The notes below the pieces were generated by a model. The model was not told where the DNA came from, searched no databases, and saw only the letters and a list, made by a program, of their open reading frames with translations. From Shinisaurus crocodilurus (taxonomy: Eukaryota > Chordata > Lepidosauria > Squamata > Shinisauridae), in assembly GCA_021292165.1 (NCBI GenBank), contig CM037877.1, positions 309,198,834 to 309,262,833 of the forward strand: a DNA stretch of 64,000 bases. The letters are read 5' to 3'. The first letter of the stretch is position 1. The number at the start of each line of letters is the position of its first letter. The translations under genes were made by a program, and so were the position numbers. This document shows positions 10,515 through 21,384 of the stretch, in pieces.

Positions 10515-10680
10515 GTCTTCAAATATCTGTTCAGCCATGAAACTCACTGGGTGACCTTGGGCCAGTGGCAGATCTCTCTCAGCCTCACCTACCCCACAGG
10601 GTCGTTGTGAGGGTACAATGAGAGGGACTGTGCATATTGGTCTGGGGGTCATTAGAGGAAGGGCTGGACAGAAATGTAAG
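10515..10680 (+). mobile_element. CORE-SINE (MIR-like)
   Basis: TTCAGCCATGAAACTCACTG, GGTGACCTTGGGCCAGTGGC, CTCAGCCTCACCTACC and CAGGGTCGTTGTGAGGG: the core region shared with the copies at 17.0, 24.3, 40.8, 51.8 and 55.7 kb. Confidence 0.75.
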
Positions 10681-10861
10681 AAATAATTCCGAAGTGGGAA
10701 GGCTTTGCTTCACCTGGGAGGCAACTGGCGAGTGTGCTCTTCGTTGCAACATCGTCCACAGTGCGCAGCTTGAATCCACAACACTGCAGCAAGAAGCCAT
10801 GCACATTTGGTGCCTAGCTACCCGATGTTCAAAGAGTCCCTTCCCCCTGGAAAAGTTAGGA

Positions 10862-10992
10862 CAGCCTTCCCCAACCTGGGGCACTCCAGATGGGCTGGAA
10901 TACAACTCCATCATCCCCACTGGCTGTGCTGGGTGGGCATGATGGGGGCTGTAGTCCAGCACATCTGGACTGTGTCAGGCTGGGGAAGGCGG
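10862..10992. mobile_element. foldback MITE, family C (hAT-like)
   Basis: CAGCCTTCCCCAACCTGGGG to CAGGCTGGGGAAGGCGG, with TACAACTCCATCATCCCC and GGGGGCTGTAGTCCAGCA arms. Target duplication not clear in this copy. Confidence 0.75.
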
Positions 10993-11405
10993 AGTACTGG
11001 ATTACTCAGCTCCCACTTCAGCACTCTGGATAGCGCCCGCGCAAGAAACACAAGAAAAGCAAACTACCGTACTCAAATTGCTTGGAACAATACAGGTGCC
11101 ATTTGGGGCAGAATGGCCGGGAAATAACTGCTGGTGGCGGAGAGGGGGGACTCTGGGGAGACTCCTGCAGTGGGTGGATGTGGACCTCCGAACCAGACCC
11201 CGGGTGATCAAGGCTGTTCGGATTTTTGTTCAATCCGTTCTGCCTGCGTTTCACAGATCGTCGGGTATCTTTCGTTCCGTCATCTGCTCATTGGCAGGAT
11301 TAGATTTTTTTAAAGCTCTCACATTGCCATTCTGGCATGGAAATGATTATGTTGATAAGGTGCTTGATTGTGGCAATTCCTTTGCGTACCTGGAATTCAC
11401 AAAGA

Positions 11406-11447
<42 letters not shown>

Positions 11448-11933
11448 CAGATTGTTCACTCAGAAATCAAGAATTCTGCTTGTTTGGGATGCTTGTTCTC
11501 TGTCCCATGGTGAGAAACTACCCCAGAGAAAGTAAAGCAAGCATCGGCCTGACACATGTGATAAAACTTGAGTTATGGGCTATTAAACCCAGTTCTCTGG
11601 GAGATCTATTATGATGGAGCAAAGCATGAGGCTCCCCCTGTGGGCGTCAGAATCCACATCTCAGCAGGCTTGGCTAGCAAAGGTCAGGCTCCTGACCAGA
11701 GCCAAGCATCTAGCAAGCCCTGCGCCTAGAACCACCCTCGGAGCGCTTGGTTCTCCTCATGCTGAGTTGTCACCACCTAGGAGGGCGCATGACTGCTCCT
11801 CTCTTCGGCTCTGGTTCCCACCTCAAGCACCCCTCTTTGGATGGATCCTTGGGCAGGTGGCTCCACCTGTTCAGGAAAGGGGCCCAGCAGGGCCATGCCT
11901 GATCAGCGCAAGTCAGCCCTCTGTGTGTGTTAT
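10993..11933. other. unassigned stretch with (GT)n
   Basis: (GT)n at 11409-11443. The block 11200-11400 is AT-balanced and repeat-free (GGTGATCAAGGC, CTGCTCATTGGCAGG, AATGATTATGTTGATAAGG). Nothing else recognised. Confidence 0.4.
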
Positions 11934-12510
11934 TTATTTATTTATTTATTTATTTATTATATTTATCAGTCGCCCATCTGGCCGGTCACCCGGCCACCCT
12001 GGGCGATGTACAATTAAAATACAGTAAAACACAATAAAATATAACGATTAAAACAATATAAAAAATTCTCCTTAAAAACCTAACCCACCCCATATTCCCG
12101 CCTGAACAGCCATGTTTTTAATGCACGGCGGAAGCTCATCACGGAGGGGGCATGGCGAAGGTCACTAGGGAGGGAGTTCCATAATGTGGGGGCCGCCACA
12201 GAGAAGGCCCTCTTCCTAGTCCCCACCAGCCTGGCTGCTCTGGCTGATGGGATAAGGAGAAGGCCGTCCGTGGCAGACCTTGTTGAGCGGCCTACTTGAT
12301 GTTGCCGGAGGCGCTCCTTGAGATAAGCTGGGCCGGAGCCGTGTAGGGTTTTAAAGGTCAAAACCAACACCTTGAATTCGGCTCGGCAAGCAACTGGTAG
12401 CCAGTGCAACTCATTAAGCACTGGCGTGATGTGATCACGCCGGCGGCTGCCCTTAATCAGGCAAGCCGCCGCGTTCTGTACCAAGGAAGGAGGCCATGCC
12501 AAGCTCAAAA
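11934..12510 (-). mobile_element. L2-type LINE ORF2 C-terminus and 3' end
   Basis: Antisense. The tail is (TTTA)n at 11934-11960. The frame 12508-12080 encodes an intact ORF2 end: VQNAAACLIKGSRRRDHITP, LHWLPVACRAEFKVLVLTFK, ...APTLWNSLPSDLRHA, FRRALKTWLF. This motif series is typical of L2-clade elements. Closely matches the 23.7-kb copy, so the subfamily is probably young. Confidence 0.85.
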
Positions 12511-12544
12511 TTTGCCTCCAGCCTGAGGCTCTTCTGTCTCCACT

Positions 12545-12735
12545 CTTTCATTTGATGCTCCAGCAAAGTCAATTTCCAGTTGCTGGGGAACACGGGCGGG
12601 AAGGTGCTGTTGCACTCGTGCCCTGCTTGTGGGTTTCCCGTGTGGGCAGCTGCCTGGCCACTGTGTGAACAGAATCCTGGACTAGATGGACCCTTGGTCT
12701 GATCCAGCGGGGCTCTTCCTACGTTCTTAATTTAA
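12545..12735 (-). repeat. interspersed repeat, GGATCAGACC family
   Basis: Read on the minus strand: TAAGAACGTAGGAAGAGCCC, GCTGGATCAGACCAAGGG, then GTGGCCAGGCAGCTG and CCCACAAGCAGGGCACGAG. Fuller copy of the family at 1.6 kb. Confidence 0.75.
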
Positions 12736-13108
12736 AAGCCAACCTGCAGCAGGCAAACGGTCTCTGCTCTTGCAGGCGTGCCCCCTCTCGTGCCCTTGAG
12801 GCTCATCTCTGGCGGTGAGCTGCTCACATTGGTCTGACCTGGAAAGGAGACACCAGGCGAAGCAGCGCACAGATGGCATGCTGGGAGAGCCAGGGCAGCC
12901 CATTGGCACATTTGGCAGGCGCCTTTAAAAGCTCCGCCTACTTTGGAGAAGCCCAAACAGGGAGAGCCTGGGCCTGAGGTACAGAAGAACGCTGGATCTC
13001 TTCCTTGCCCACGTGGCCACTGCTGCCTTCTCCCTCACTCCCCTCTTGGAAGGACCGCTCCGCAGAGCGGGGAGACGCATAAGGCTGACTGTACAGGCCT
13101 GTGGCTCA
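12736..13108. other. unassigned stretch
   Basis: Nothing recognised. Confidence 0.45.
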
Positions 13109-13540
13109 CGCTGGCTCAGCTTGTCTGAGCGTGGAAAGCTAAGCAGGGTCAGGCCTGGTTGTTAAACCCAATAAAAGGGTTTTTATTGGAAGCTGAACAA
13201 ATACTTAAATACTGTTCAAATATAAAGCAACCCTATGTATGTCTACTCAAAAGTAAGTCCATTGGGTTCAATGGGGTTTTACTCCCAGGAAAACGTGCAC
13301 AGGATTAAGTCTTAAGGTGCAGTCCTATGCATTTTTACACAGAAAAAGACCATGGCTGGGGCATGCTGGGAGTTGTAGGACTTTTTTTCTGCCTAAGCAT
13401 TCACCCTTAATCATAGATTCATAGATTCATAGATCATAGAGTTGGATGGGAGACCCCTCCTCTAGTTTCCTGCATTGAGCAGGGGGTTGGACTCGATGGC
13501 CTTGTAGGCCCCTTCCAACTCTAGGATCTATGAGATCTAT
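13109..13540 (+). mobile_element. rearranged 5S-CR1 SINE split by a duplicated segment
   Basis: The 5S-type head (GCTCAGCTTGTCTGAGCGTGG, AAGCTAAGCAGGGTC) runs to about 13166 and stops within GGCCTGGTTGTTAA. Then comes a ~250-bp segment (13172-13408) also present at 18490-18724, then about 35 bp of antisense SINE tail (TCATAGATTCATAG...GAGTTGGA). It then switches to a sense SINE body at GGATGGGAGACC (13444) and runs to the CR1-like tail. The switch point shares TTGGA. Confidence 0.75.
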
Positions 13541-14251
13541 GCCCTCTCCAGCACAAGTGTGTGGGTGTGTTGGAGCCTTGCGACTCCACCCTGCCTAGCA
13601 AGAGCTGTGCTCCTTACCAAGGAAGCAAAGAGCCCATCCGGTAGAGGGGAGCATGGAGAGGGAAAGGGCCCACCTCTGCTTGGGCCATCTACCTCTTTGT
13701 ACATCACGGAAACAGGATCGGATAGGCCAAGGGCAGGGGGAGGCACCCACGAGCCGAGCAGGACCCAAAGCTTTTGATTGGCAGTTGCCATGGAGCCTTT
13801 AGAGAAGCTTGTTTCCTAGGTGAACGAGGCCTTGTCCCTCCTGCTGGCCTGGCTGGGTGTACAATGTGGTGCATTGATGTGTCCACAGCCTTACTCTCTA
13901 GGATTCTCCTCGTAGCAACTGGCTCTGGCAGTCCACGTTTGGGGGTCTCTGCGTTTTTCTACCTCTCCTAAATGCCCACCTCGTAAGCTGTGAAGGACAG
14001 TCAGAGCAAGGAACAGGCTGTTTGAGCTGTGAGAAGTTGCTTCCCCAACGACATTTCTTTTAGGAAAACCCGGGGCTTGCATTTTTCCTCATGCTTGGGT
14101 TGAAGGATGGCTGCTCGGCCTCAGCTGCCCGTGCACTGGCTAATTGCACCCAGTCTAGGCAGACTACTGCAGTACAGAAACCGCAACTGGTACAAAATGC
14201 TGCAGAAGCAGCAGCCAGAATATTTGAAGAAAAGGCTGGTCAAATTTTCAT
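13541..14251. other. unassigned stretch
   Basis: No recognised repeat or exon. Confidence 0.45.
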
Positions 14252-14957
14252 AGAATCATAGAATCATAGAAACGTAGAGTTGGAAGGGGCCTACAAGGCC
14301 ATCGAGTCCAACCCCCTGCTCAATGCAGGAATCCAGGTCAAAGCATCTCTGACAGATGTCTGTCCAGCTGCACCTTGAATGCCTCCAGAGTGGGAGAGCC
14401 CACCACCTCCCTAGGTAGTTGGTGCCATTGTCTTATTGCTCTGACAGTCAGGAAATTTCTCCTGATGTTTAGGTGGAATCTAGGTTCCTGTAACTTGAGC
14501 CCATTATTCCGTGTCCTGCAAACTGGGATGATCGAGAAGAGATCTTTGCCCTCCTCTGTGTGACATCCCTTCAAATACTGGAAGAGTGCGATCATATCTC
14601 CCCTCAGTCTCCTCTTCTGAAGGCTAAACATGCCCAGTTCTTTCAGTCTCTCCTCATAGGGCCTTGTTTCCAGTCCCTTTATCATCCTTGTTGCCCTCCT
14701 CTGAACCCTCTCCAGTTTGTCTATGTCCTTCTTAAAGTGAGGTGCCCAGAACTGGACGCAGTACTCAAGATGAGGCCTAACCAGTGCCGAGTAAAGGGGA
14801 ATTATCACTTCCCGCGATTTGGAAGCTATACTTCTATTAATACAGCCCAAAATTGCATTTGCCTTCTTTGCAGCCACATCGCATTGCTGGCTCATATTCA
14901 GTTTGTGATCTACCACAATTCCAAGATCCTTCTCACTTGTAGTATTGTTGAGTGGTG
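14252..14957 (-). mobile_element. CR1 LINE, 5'-truncated, long open frame
   Basis: Antisense. The minus-strand frame holds the ORF2 C-terminal third: [60 protein letters not shown], then the common end ...DRHLSEML. Tail GATTCTATGATTCTATGA at 14252-14270. Nearly identical to 53.6-54.3 kb. The 312-codon frame extends left only by chance into flanking sequence. Confidence 0.92.
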
Positions 14958-15310
14958 AGTTCTGGATGCATCTCTGAAGTGGGCATGCTCGAGTACAGAG
15001 TGTGCCACGTCCAGATCTGCTGAACGGAAGGCTGTGTTTCAGCCCATTTGCCCTGGGCACTTTAAAAACAGAAGCAAAACAGAGGTGTGTGTTTTCACTG
15101 AGGATGAAAGACAAAAGTAGACCACAAGGAACAGGATGCCAGAAGCAAGTTAAAAACCACATAAATCCGGTACATATCATCCCAGTATAGCACATTTCTT
15201 GTCCGGGAATATTGCAGCAGTGTGCAGTCACCATATTTAATCCAGCATGGAGGGCATTGATAATGAAGTGCAACATTTAAGCGGGGGGGGGGGGGAATGA
15301 ACTCCCCTAA
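14958..15310. other. unassigned stretch
   Basis: Nothing recognised apart from a poly-G run at 15282-15293. Confidence 0.45.
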
Positions 15311-15463
15311 TATATTTAAGGTGCAATCCTAGGCATGTTTAGACAGAAAAAAAGGTCCTACAATTCCCAGCATGCCCAAGCCTGTATGGCTGGCTGAAGG
15401 GATGCTGGGAGTTCTAGGATTTCTTTCTGTCTAAGCAGGCTATAGGGTTGCACCCTTAATGCT
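15311..15463. mobile_element. foldback MITE, family B
   Basis: TTAAGGTGCAATCCTAGGC, then GTTTAGACAGAAAAAAAGG and CCTACAATTCCCAGCATGC, mirrored by GATGCTGGGAGTTCTAGG, TTTCTGTCTAAGC and GGGTTGCACCCTTAA. Family B ends differ from A and C but share the inner core. Confidence 0.8.
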
Positions 15464-15469
15464 TTAAAA

Positions 15470-15545
15470 CAGTCTTCCCCAACCTGGTGCCCTCCAGATG
15501 GCTTGGACTACAACTCCCATCAGCACCAGCCAGCATGGCCAATGA
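15470..15545 (+). mobile_element. family C MITE, left half
   Basis: CAGTCTTCCCCAACCTGGTG, CCCTCCAGATGGC, then GGACTACAACTCCCATCAG. The right arm is missing. Confidence 0.65.
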
Positions 15546-15559
15546 TCCCTGCCCATGAT

Positions 15560-16075
15560 CTTGGCTCCTTCCACTCCACTACTGTCCACCATCGGAAGGT
15601 CTCTGGCTCCCTCAAACAACTCCGCCCTTTCTATCTTCCTTCCCCATTCGCTTGGAACTGACCCCCAGAACACCTGCATGATATCACCTCTCTCTTACTT
15701 CCTTAAAATCCCTCCCCGAAGCCCACCTATTCATAGATTTCATAGATCATAGAGTTGGAAGGAGCCTACAAGGCTATCGAGTCCAACCCCCTGCTCAATG
15801 CAGGAAACTAGAGGAGGGGGTCTCCCATCCAAGTAATAACCAGGCCTGACCCTGCTTAGCTTTCCTTTGGCTCAATCTGCTAGTTCCCATGACCCACTGT
15901 AACTTCGCCTGTAACCAGGCCCTTCTTCCCTCCCCATGCCTTTTTCCTTGTGTGTCGTGTCTTTTTAGATTGTAAGCCTGCGGGCAGGGACTGTCTTGCT
16001 AATTGCTGTAAACCGCCCAGAGAGCTTCGGCTATTGGGCGGTATAAAAATGAAATGAAATGAAATAAATAAATAT
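15560..16075 (+). mobile_element. L2-type LINE 3' end
   Basis: Ends with ATTGTAAGCCTGCGGGCAGG, GACTGTCTTGCTAATTGCTG, TAAACCGCCCAGAGAGC and GGCGGTATAAAAATGAAAT, then AAATAAATAAATA. This is the L2-type 3' UTR. A 5S-CR1 SINE interrupts it at 15728-15866. Confidence 0.75.
15728..15866 (-). mobile_element. 5S-derived SINE with CR1-like tail, antisense
   Basis: Tail TCATAGATTTCATAGATCAT, CR1-type block TTGGAAGGAGCCTACAAGGC, then GTCTCCCATCCAAGTAATAA and CAGGCCTGACCCTGCTTAGC (reverse 5S box C and box A). The outer head is lost at TTTCC. Confidence 0.75.
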
Positions 16076-16209
16076 GTGCGACTACGACGATTGCATATTG
16101 CTTCCCTGTCGCCTCTGTCCCCATTTCTGCTGCCTCCTCTTCCCTCCCCTTTCTCTGTTATTTCCTCTGTGTCGAATTTTAGATGGCCAGCTGCTTCGGG
16201 CAGGAGCTT

Positions 16210-16345
16210 GACCTGAGAGCATAAGAGCCCCGCTGGATCAGACCCAGCTCCATCTAGTCCAGCATTCTGTTCCCACAGGGGCCAAGCAGCTGCCCCAATG
16301 GAAAGCCAACAAGCAGGGCATGAGCGCAACAGCACCCGCCCGCCT
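16210..16345 (+). repeat. interspersed repeat, GGATCAGACC family
   Basis: GAGCATAAGAGCCCCGCTGG, TCAGACCCAGCTCCATCTAG, CAGCATTCTGTTCCCACAGG, then CAACAAGCAGGGCATGAGCG. Same layout as 1.6 kb. Confidence 0.7.
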
Positions 16346-16540
16346 GCCCGTGTCCCTCTTACACTCCATAAAGTTTGGATAATAAAATCATGAACTGTTT
16401 GAGGGGCAGCCGAGGACATCTTTCCATCCTTCGTGAGACCCAAAATGTGCATCACGCAGCCCTCTTGTATCTCGGCGTCATTGCCAGGGATCTGGTATGG
16501 TTCTCAGATCTTGTGCGACTCCCTCCGTCCCTGCCTGCCC

Positions 16541-16940
16541 CGGGGCCCACCTCACTGTCATATCCATCAGGAACTGACAGGCTGAGCCCAGGCAAAATGG
16601 TGGCCGCTAATTCGTTTGTGTTTATTCTTGGTGTTAATGAGTCTTCTCCTGCAACCCAATAATAAGTCCATTAGCTGCAAATTGTGGCAAGAAAACACCC
16701 TCGCACGTTTATCGCCAAGACTACAAATCTCTGTTAGTCCTAATTAAAACAACTGCTCAGCCCTTTTAATTAAGTCATCTTTTTTCCTTCCTCTTTCTCT
16801 CAAACAAAATCATTGAGCAGGAGGCGCAATCAGCAGAGCTTAGCCAGAGCCGGGGCTCCTCCCCAGGGCCTGTCTCCGCAAGACAAGGCCAAAGCCCTTG
16901 AACATGTGAAGTTTTAATAAAGTCGAGCACGCTTCTGCAC
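16541..16940. other. repeat-free AT-motif block, candidate conserved element
   Basis: No repeat similarity. Dense in homeobox-type cores: GGCCGCTAATTCG, TAATAAGTCCATTAGC, GTCCTAATTAAAAC and CTTTTAATTAAGTCATC, with AAACAAAATCATTGAGC. It stands out from the repeats around it. Conservation is inferred from appearance only. Confidence 0.3.
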
Positions 16941-17039
16941 GCGTGCAGAGTGCTTTGCTACGCCGTGGGGAGGTGGCACTTGACGCTTAAAACTATGGGG
17001 CTATTAGCTACTAGACACAGACCAAGACTTGAATAAAAG

Positions 17040-17305
17040 TATATGGAGGAGTTAATTTTTATTTATTATTACATTTATATCCCATCTTTTTTCCTCTTGC
17101 AAAGAACCCAAGGCAGCTTACATGGTTTTCCTCCTCTCCATTTTATCCTCATAACAACCCTGTGAGGTAGGTTAGGCTGAGAGTCAGCGACTGGCCCAAA
17201 GTCACCCAGTGAGCCTCATATGGTCAAGTGGGGACCAGAACCCTGGTCTCCTGAGTCCTGGTCCAACGCTCTAACCACTACACCGCACAGGCTCTCACTT
17301 GCATA
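17040..17305 (-). mobile_element. CORE-SINE, antisense
   Basis: TTTATTTATTATTACATTTA tail, CAAAGAACCCAAGGCAGC, TCCATTTTATCCTCATAACA, CTGTGAGGTAGGTTAGGC and CCAACGCTCTAACCACTACA (reverse box A side). Confidence 0.85.
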
Positions 17306-18489
17306 TTATTGCAAATTATACGAGTTTATCCAAATGTATGCCTTTAAGTACAGAATGGAGAAGTTGGATAGATTATCTCAACTATTATTTATTTTAAAAG
17401 ATTATGGATTGTGCTTCAGCCCGTAAGGGCCCCCAGGGCGATATTGAATTTTAGAAACAACCAATTAAAAACAAAATGGAACAATCTTTTCTTTTCTTTT
17501 TAAACCAAATCGGAGAGCCAAATGTAAAAAAACCCATCATAAGCCAGGTGGAACAAACTGTTTTTTATAGCCTGCCTAAAATGGCCAGTGCCCCTTTGAG
17601 GAATAGTGTGGTCAGCCAGCTGCTTTGAAAGAAGCTGTGGTGAGCCCCTGTTGAAAAAGCCAGGTTTAGATCCTACGGTTGTGGAAAATTACCGCCAAGA
17701 GAGTAGTGGGGGGCGGGGGGGCGGGATGCAGAGTCCAAACACTGGGACTTCTCTTATAACGGGGATGGTGGAATTTTGTAGCAGGGAAGGCCAGGCTTCC
17801 TCAATCTCTCTGATCTTACACCTGCAATCCTGCACAGTAGGTGTGATGTGAAAGGGGGTGCATTTCCGCTAAACCATGACTGGGTTCGCATGATCACAGA
17901 GGGGGAAATGTGCCACGGTGGCTTATTCCACACCCCATGGCTTGCATGCCAGCTGTGTGCTGGGGGTGGGTGGGGGGATTTGCAGGGTTCTGGGGTGGCT
18001 TGTTAACCATGGCAACATGAATGCAACCTCCGCCCCTCCCCTGCAAGGTGATCAGCACTCATCCGTGCGAACAGGCCCACTAAATTGTTGCGCGCTATCC
18101 CTGTTATAATGCAAAGTATTATAGCTTGGCTTGATCTTGAATGGGCAATGAAGACCCATTCCCTGTTGCCAAAGACCCAGTCTTTGTGGAGCTGGAAACT
18201 AATTTGTTGACTTTGAGAGAAAATGTTTCCTCCTGATACTGGGAAAAGAAACTCCCGGAGAATTTTGAGCTTCTGGACTTACGCTATTTGGGACAACTTG
18301 TGCCACTCTATCTCCCTCTTTCGGGCTATGTGGAGTCCTCCTGCCTGCTGCTGCAAAGCAGGCGAGAAGGATGGGTCCCAACCCCCAAGCTCTTCCATGT
18401 GTCTGTATGCTTATCTGTCCCTCGCAAGCCCTTTTGGGTTACCCTGTCTGAACATGGATTGTTCTGCTTCTCTCACCATCCGCCCCGAA
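17306..18489. other. unassigned, partly degenerate LINE
   Basis: 17390-17480 (AAGGGCCCCCAGGGCG, then AACAACCAATTAAAAACAAA) resembles a decayed LINE 3' UTR. The rest is not recognised. Confidence 0.35.
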
Positions 18490-18724
18490 GAGTTTTTATT
18501 GGAAGCTGAACAAATACTTAAATACTGTTCAAATATAAAGCAATCCTATGTATGTCTACTCAAAAGTAAGTCCATTGGGTTCAATGGGGTTTTACTCCCA
18601 GGAAAACGTGCACAGGATTAAGTCTTAAGGTGCAGTCCTATGCATTTTTACACAGAAAAAGACCATGGCTGGGGCATGCTGGGAGTTGTAGGACTTTTTT
18701 TTCTGCCTAAGCATTCACCCTTAA
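18490..18724 (+). repeat. duplicated segment, partner of 13172-13408
   Basis: GAGTTTTTATTGGAAGCTG, AACAAATACTTAAATACTG, then CTACTCAAAAGTAAGTCCAT with an imperfect palindrome TTGGGTTCAATGGGG. It ends in half of a family B foldback (GGGGCATGCTGGGAGTTG, ATTCACCCTTAA). It is nearly identical to the 13-kb copy. It is either one compound transposon or a segmental duplication. Confidence 0.75.
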
Positions 18725-18892
18725 TCATAGATTCATAGATTCATAGATCATAGAGTTGGAAGGGGCCTACAAGGCCATCGAGTTCAACCCCCTGCTCAAT
18801 GCAGGGAACTAGAGGAGGGGTCTCCCATCCAAGTAATAATCAGGCCTGACCCTGCTTAGCTTTCCACGCTCAGACAAGCTGAGCCAGCATTT
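18725..18892 (-). mobile_element. 5S-derived SINE with CR1-like tail, antisense, complete
   Basis: Best copy. Tail (TCATAGAT)n, CR1 block TTGGAAGGGGCCTACAAGGC, 5S box C reverse GTCTCCCATCCAAGTAATAA, box A reverse GACCCTGCTTAGCTTTCC, and head ACGCTCAGACAAGCTGAGCC, which is not 5S-like. Confidence 0.8.
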
Positions 18893-18913
18893 ATAATCAG
18901 CAAATAACATATA

Positions 18914-19082
18914 CAGTATTTTTCCATGTATAAGACTATACTTTTTCCTAAAATTGTTAGACTAAAAATTGAGGGTTGTCTTATACACGGTAGTAAGCGG
19001 AGGCGAGAACCGTGCGGTTGCAAAACTGCCCAGTGGGGGGGCGTCTTATACATGGGGGCGTCTTATTCACGGAAATATACGG
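18914..19082. mobile_element. 169-bp Tc1/mariner-type MITE
   Basis: Flanked by TA (18912-18913 and 19083-19084). Left end CAGTATTTTTCCATGTATAA, right end complement CCGTATATTTCCGTGAATAA. Inner blocks GTCTTATACACGG and GGCGTCTTATACATGGGGG repeat the same phrase. Confidence 0.75.
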
Positions 19083-19084
19083 TA

Positions 19085-19624
19085 AATGGGAAACCTCTGC
19101 CTGGCATCCATGGTTAAGACCAGAAAGGAAGGGATGAAAGGAAGACACATTTTCTCTTTGCAAAGAAAAACGGATTGTGTGTTTTTAAAATGCAGCAACA
19201 TTAAAAGGTTTGCACTGGAGATATATGAACCGTTTACGCTTATACCCTTGGTTTATTGCCTTGCTGGAAGTAAAGAACTCGCCTTTTAACTGTGGATTAT
19301 ATAGAAAGTTTTTTTTAGAGCATTTTCAACATTTTGAAGAGACAGAATAGCAAAGCAACTTGAGGAAAGAAATCAAATGGTTGGTTGGTTGTTTTTTTTA
19401 GTATAGTATAAAATGCTTGCTTTACATGTTTAGATTTCTATTTTACAATGTTTTAATGTTTATATTTTGTATGTCTATGCTTTACCCCACTGCTGGAAAA
19501 ATTCTTGTGGATGCCCATGGGTGTGGCTACGGGCCCTTCTCGGAGGCATGGCTGTGGAGACTGCCCTGAAGGCCACCTGCACCTCAAAATTTATTTACCA
19601 CCACCCCATAGATGGCTGACCAGT
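19085..19624. other. AT-rich unassigned stretch
   Basis: No repeat or exon recognised. Confidence 0.45.
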
Positions 19625-19874
19625 GTTATACTTGCCCTTCTTGGGCAAGGTGTGGGAGCGTGTTCCGGCTTCTCAACTCCAGGCCATATTGGATGGCATT
19701 GATTATTGGGCTCCATTCCAGTCTGGTTTGGGACCTGGTTATGGGACAGAAACGGCCTCAGTGGTGCTAGTGGATGTCTCACACTCAGGAACGGATGGAG
19801 GGAGAGCAACCCTGCTGGTTCTTCCGGACCACTCAGCAACGTTTGATACCGTCAGCCATGGCATCCTTCTAGAC

Positions 19875-20009
19875 CAGTGTTCTCCAACCTGGGGTCCCCA
19901 GATGTTTTTGGCCTACAACTCCCAGCATGCCCCAGCCAGCTACGCTGGCTGGGGCATGCTGGGAGTTGTAGGCCAAAAACACCTGGGGACCCCAGGTTGG
20001 AGAACACTG
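19875..20009. mobile_element. foldback MITE, family A, inside L2
   Basis: 135 bp, CAGTGTTCTCCAACC to its complement. Flanks TTCTAGAC (19867-19874) and GTCTAGAC (20010-20017) match 7/8 with a central TA. Confidence 0.9.
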
Positions 20010-20555
20010 GTCTAGACCATTTGTCTGCTCTGGGCCTGGGAGCCACGGCGTTAGGTGGTTCTGGTCCTTCCTGGAAGTGTGTTCTCTGCTTCACGCACGT
20101 GCCTGACCATGAGACATCCACCAGCATGGTCGAGGCTGTGCTTCTTCTGTCCCATAACCAGAACCTCCGTTCTACCCAATAGCCCTTAGCCTGTGGGGTG
20201 CCACAAGATTCCATCTTGTCTCCCCACGCTATTTAACATCAACCTGAAGCATCTGAGGGAAAGTACGGTAATCCAGGCATTTGGGCTGAGGTGCCAGTGT
20301 ATGGATGATAGCTCTGCCTCTGTTTCCCTCTACACATCCCAGGGAGGCTGTGGAACTTTGATTCGGTGTCTGGAGGAGGTCCGGGGGTGGGTGAGGGGAA
20401 CAAGCTGAGGCTTTATCTAGACAAGATGGAGGTGCTGCGAGCAGGGGAACCGGCTACTCCGGGTGGAGGTTTACAACTGGTCCTCGATGGGGTTGCACTC
20501 CCGCTGAAGGGCCAAGCGCGCAGCCTGGGAGCTCTCTTGGACTCTGCGCTGACCA

Positions 20556-21384
20556 AGCGTAAACCAGTGGTACCTTTTGACGTGCAGGCGCTCTTCGTGA
20601 CAGCCCCCGTAGCCACGCCCCCAAGGAGCGTCCAACCATTCAGGCAGCAGCTGTGTGGAACGTATCGACAGACCCGTTCTGGCCATTTTCATCTCCACCA
20701 GGAGCAGGCCTTTGCAGAGCTACTGGGTCTTAATCGCCCATTGGAGACCGAGCCACTGCAAAATATTATTCGTTACAACAGGGAGCAGTATGCGGTTGCT
20801 GGGGGAATTCATTTCCCTCCAGCTACTGTGCAGATTACAGCGAAGCTCAGGGGGAACAGGGGAGCCTGAGCGGTGGGTGGTGGTGTCATAAATCAGTCCA
20901 GTCCAGAGACAAGCCGTAGTCGTTAACAAGAGTCCAAGGTTAGAAGCCAAGAATATGTGTTCGAAATCAAGATAACACGGACCCGTTTAGGAGCAGGCCG
21001 AAGGGTCGTCAACAAGGTCGTTCTGGAGTCAAAATGCCCACGTCTCAGTCCGGGGGCTGGCAGGAGCGTCTTTGCTACAGGCTGATCTGCAGCAACAGTG
21101 GCTTCCGGCGGCTGAAGTGTGTTTGGGGCCTGCCTTTTGAGCCAGCGCTCACTGGCAAGGCAGCACAGCTGGGCCAGGCTGCAGACGACACACGTGCCTG
21201 GGCCCTCCCCAAACGCGCTCCGGCTCGGCTGCCCCACGTCTTCCTCCTCCATCCCAAATGGAGGCAGGTGGCAGGTGGCGTCCGTGTCCCTGCTAAACAG
21301 GAAGAACCACGCTGCATCATGCCTGCCGGCCCGGGCCCCACCACGTCACGGGCGCTAACTGGAGGAGCTCAGAGGACGGTGGGG
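20556..21384. other. unidentified insertion inside L2
   Basis: Interrupts the L2 between LDSALTK and the ASHQLSPVLQ block. Holds an open plus-strand stretch to 20869 (QNIIRYNREQYAVAGG, KLRGNRGA, stop) that I do not recognise. TGTCATAAATC at 20885 and CACGTCA near 21349 could be the ends of an LTR after a purine-rich GGTGGGTGGTGG, but no second LTR is present. Confidence 0.4.

Noticed and set aside
14338..15276. 312-codon minus-strand frame as a host gene
   Set aside because: It is the CR1 ORF2 C-terminus plus chance upstream codons. Similar for the L2 and zinc-finger LINE frames at 12.1, 34.8, 47 and 53.6 kb.
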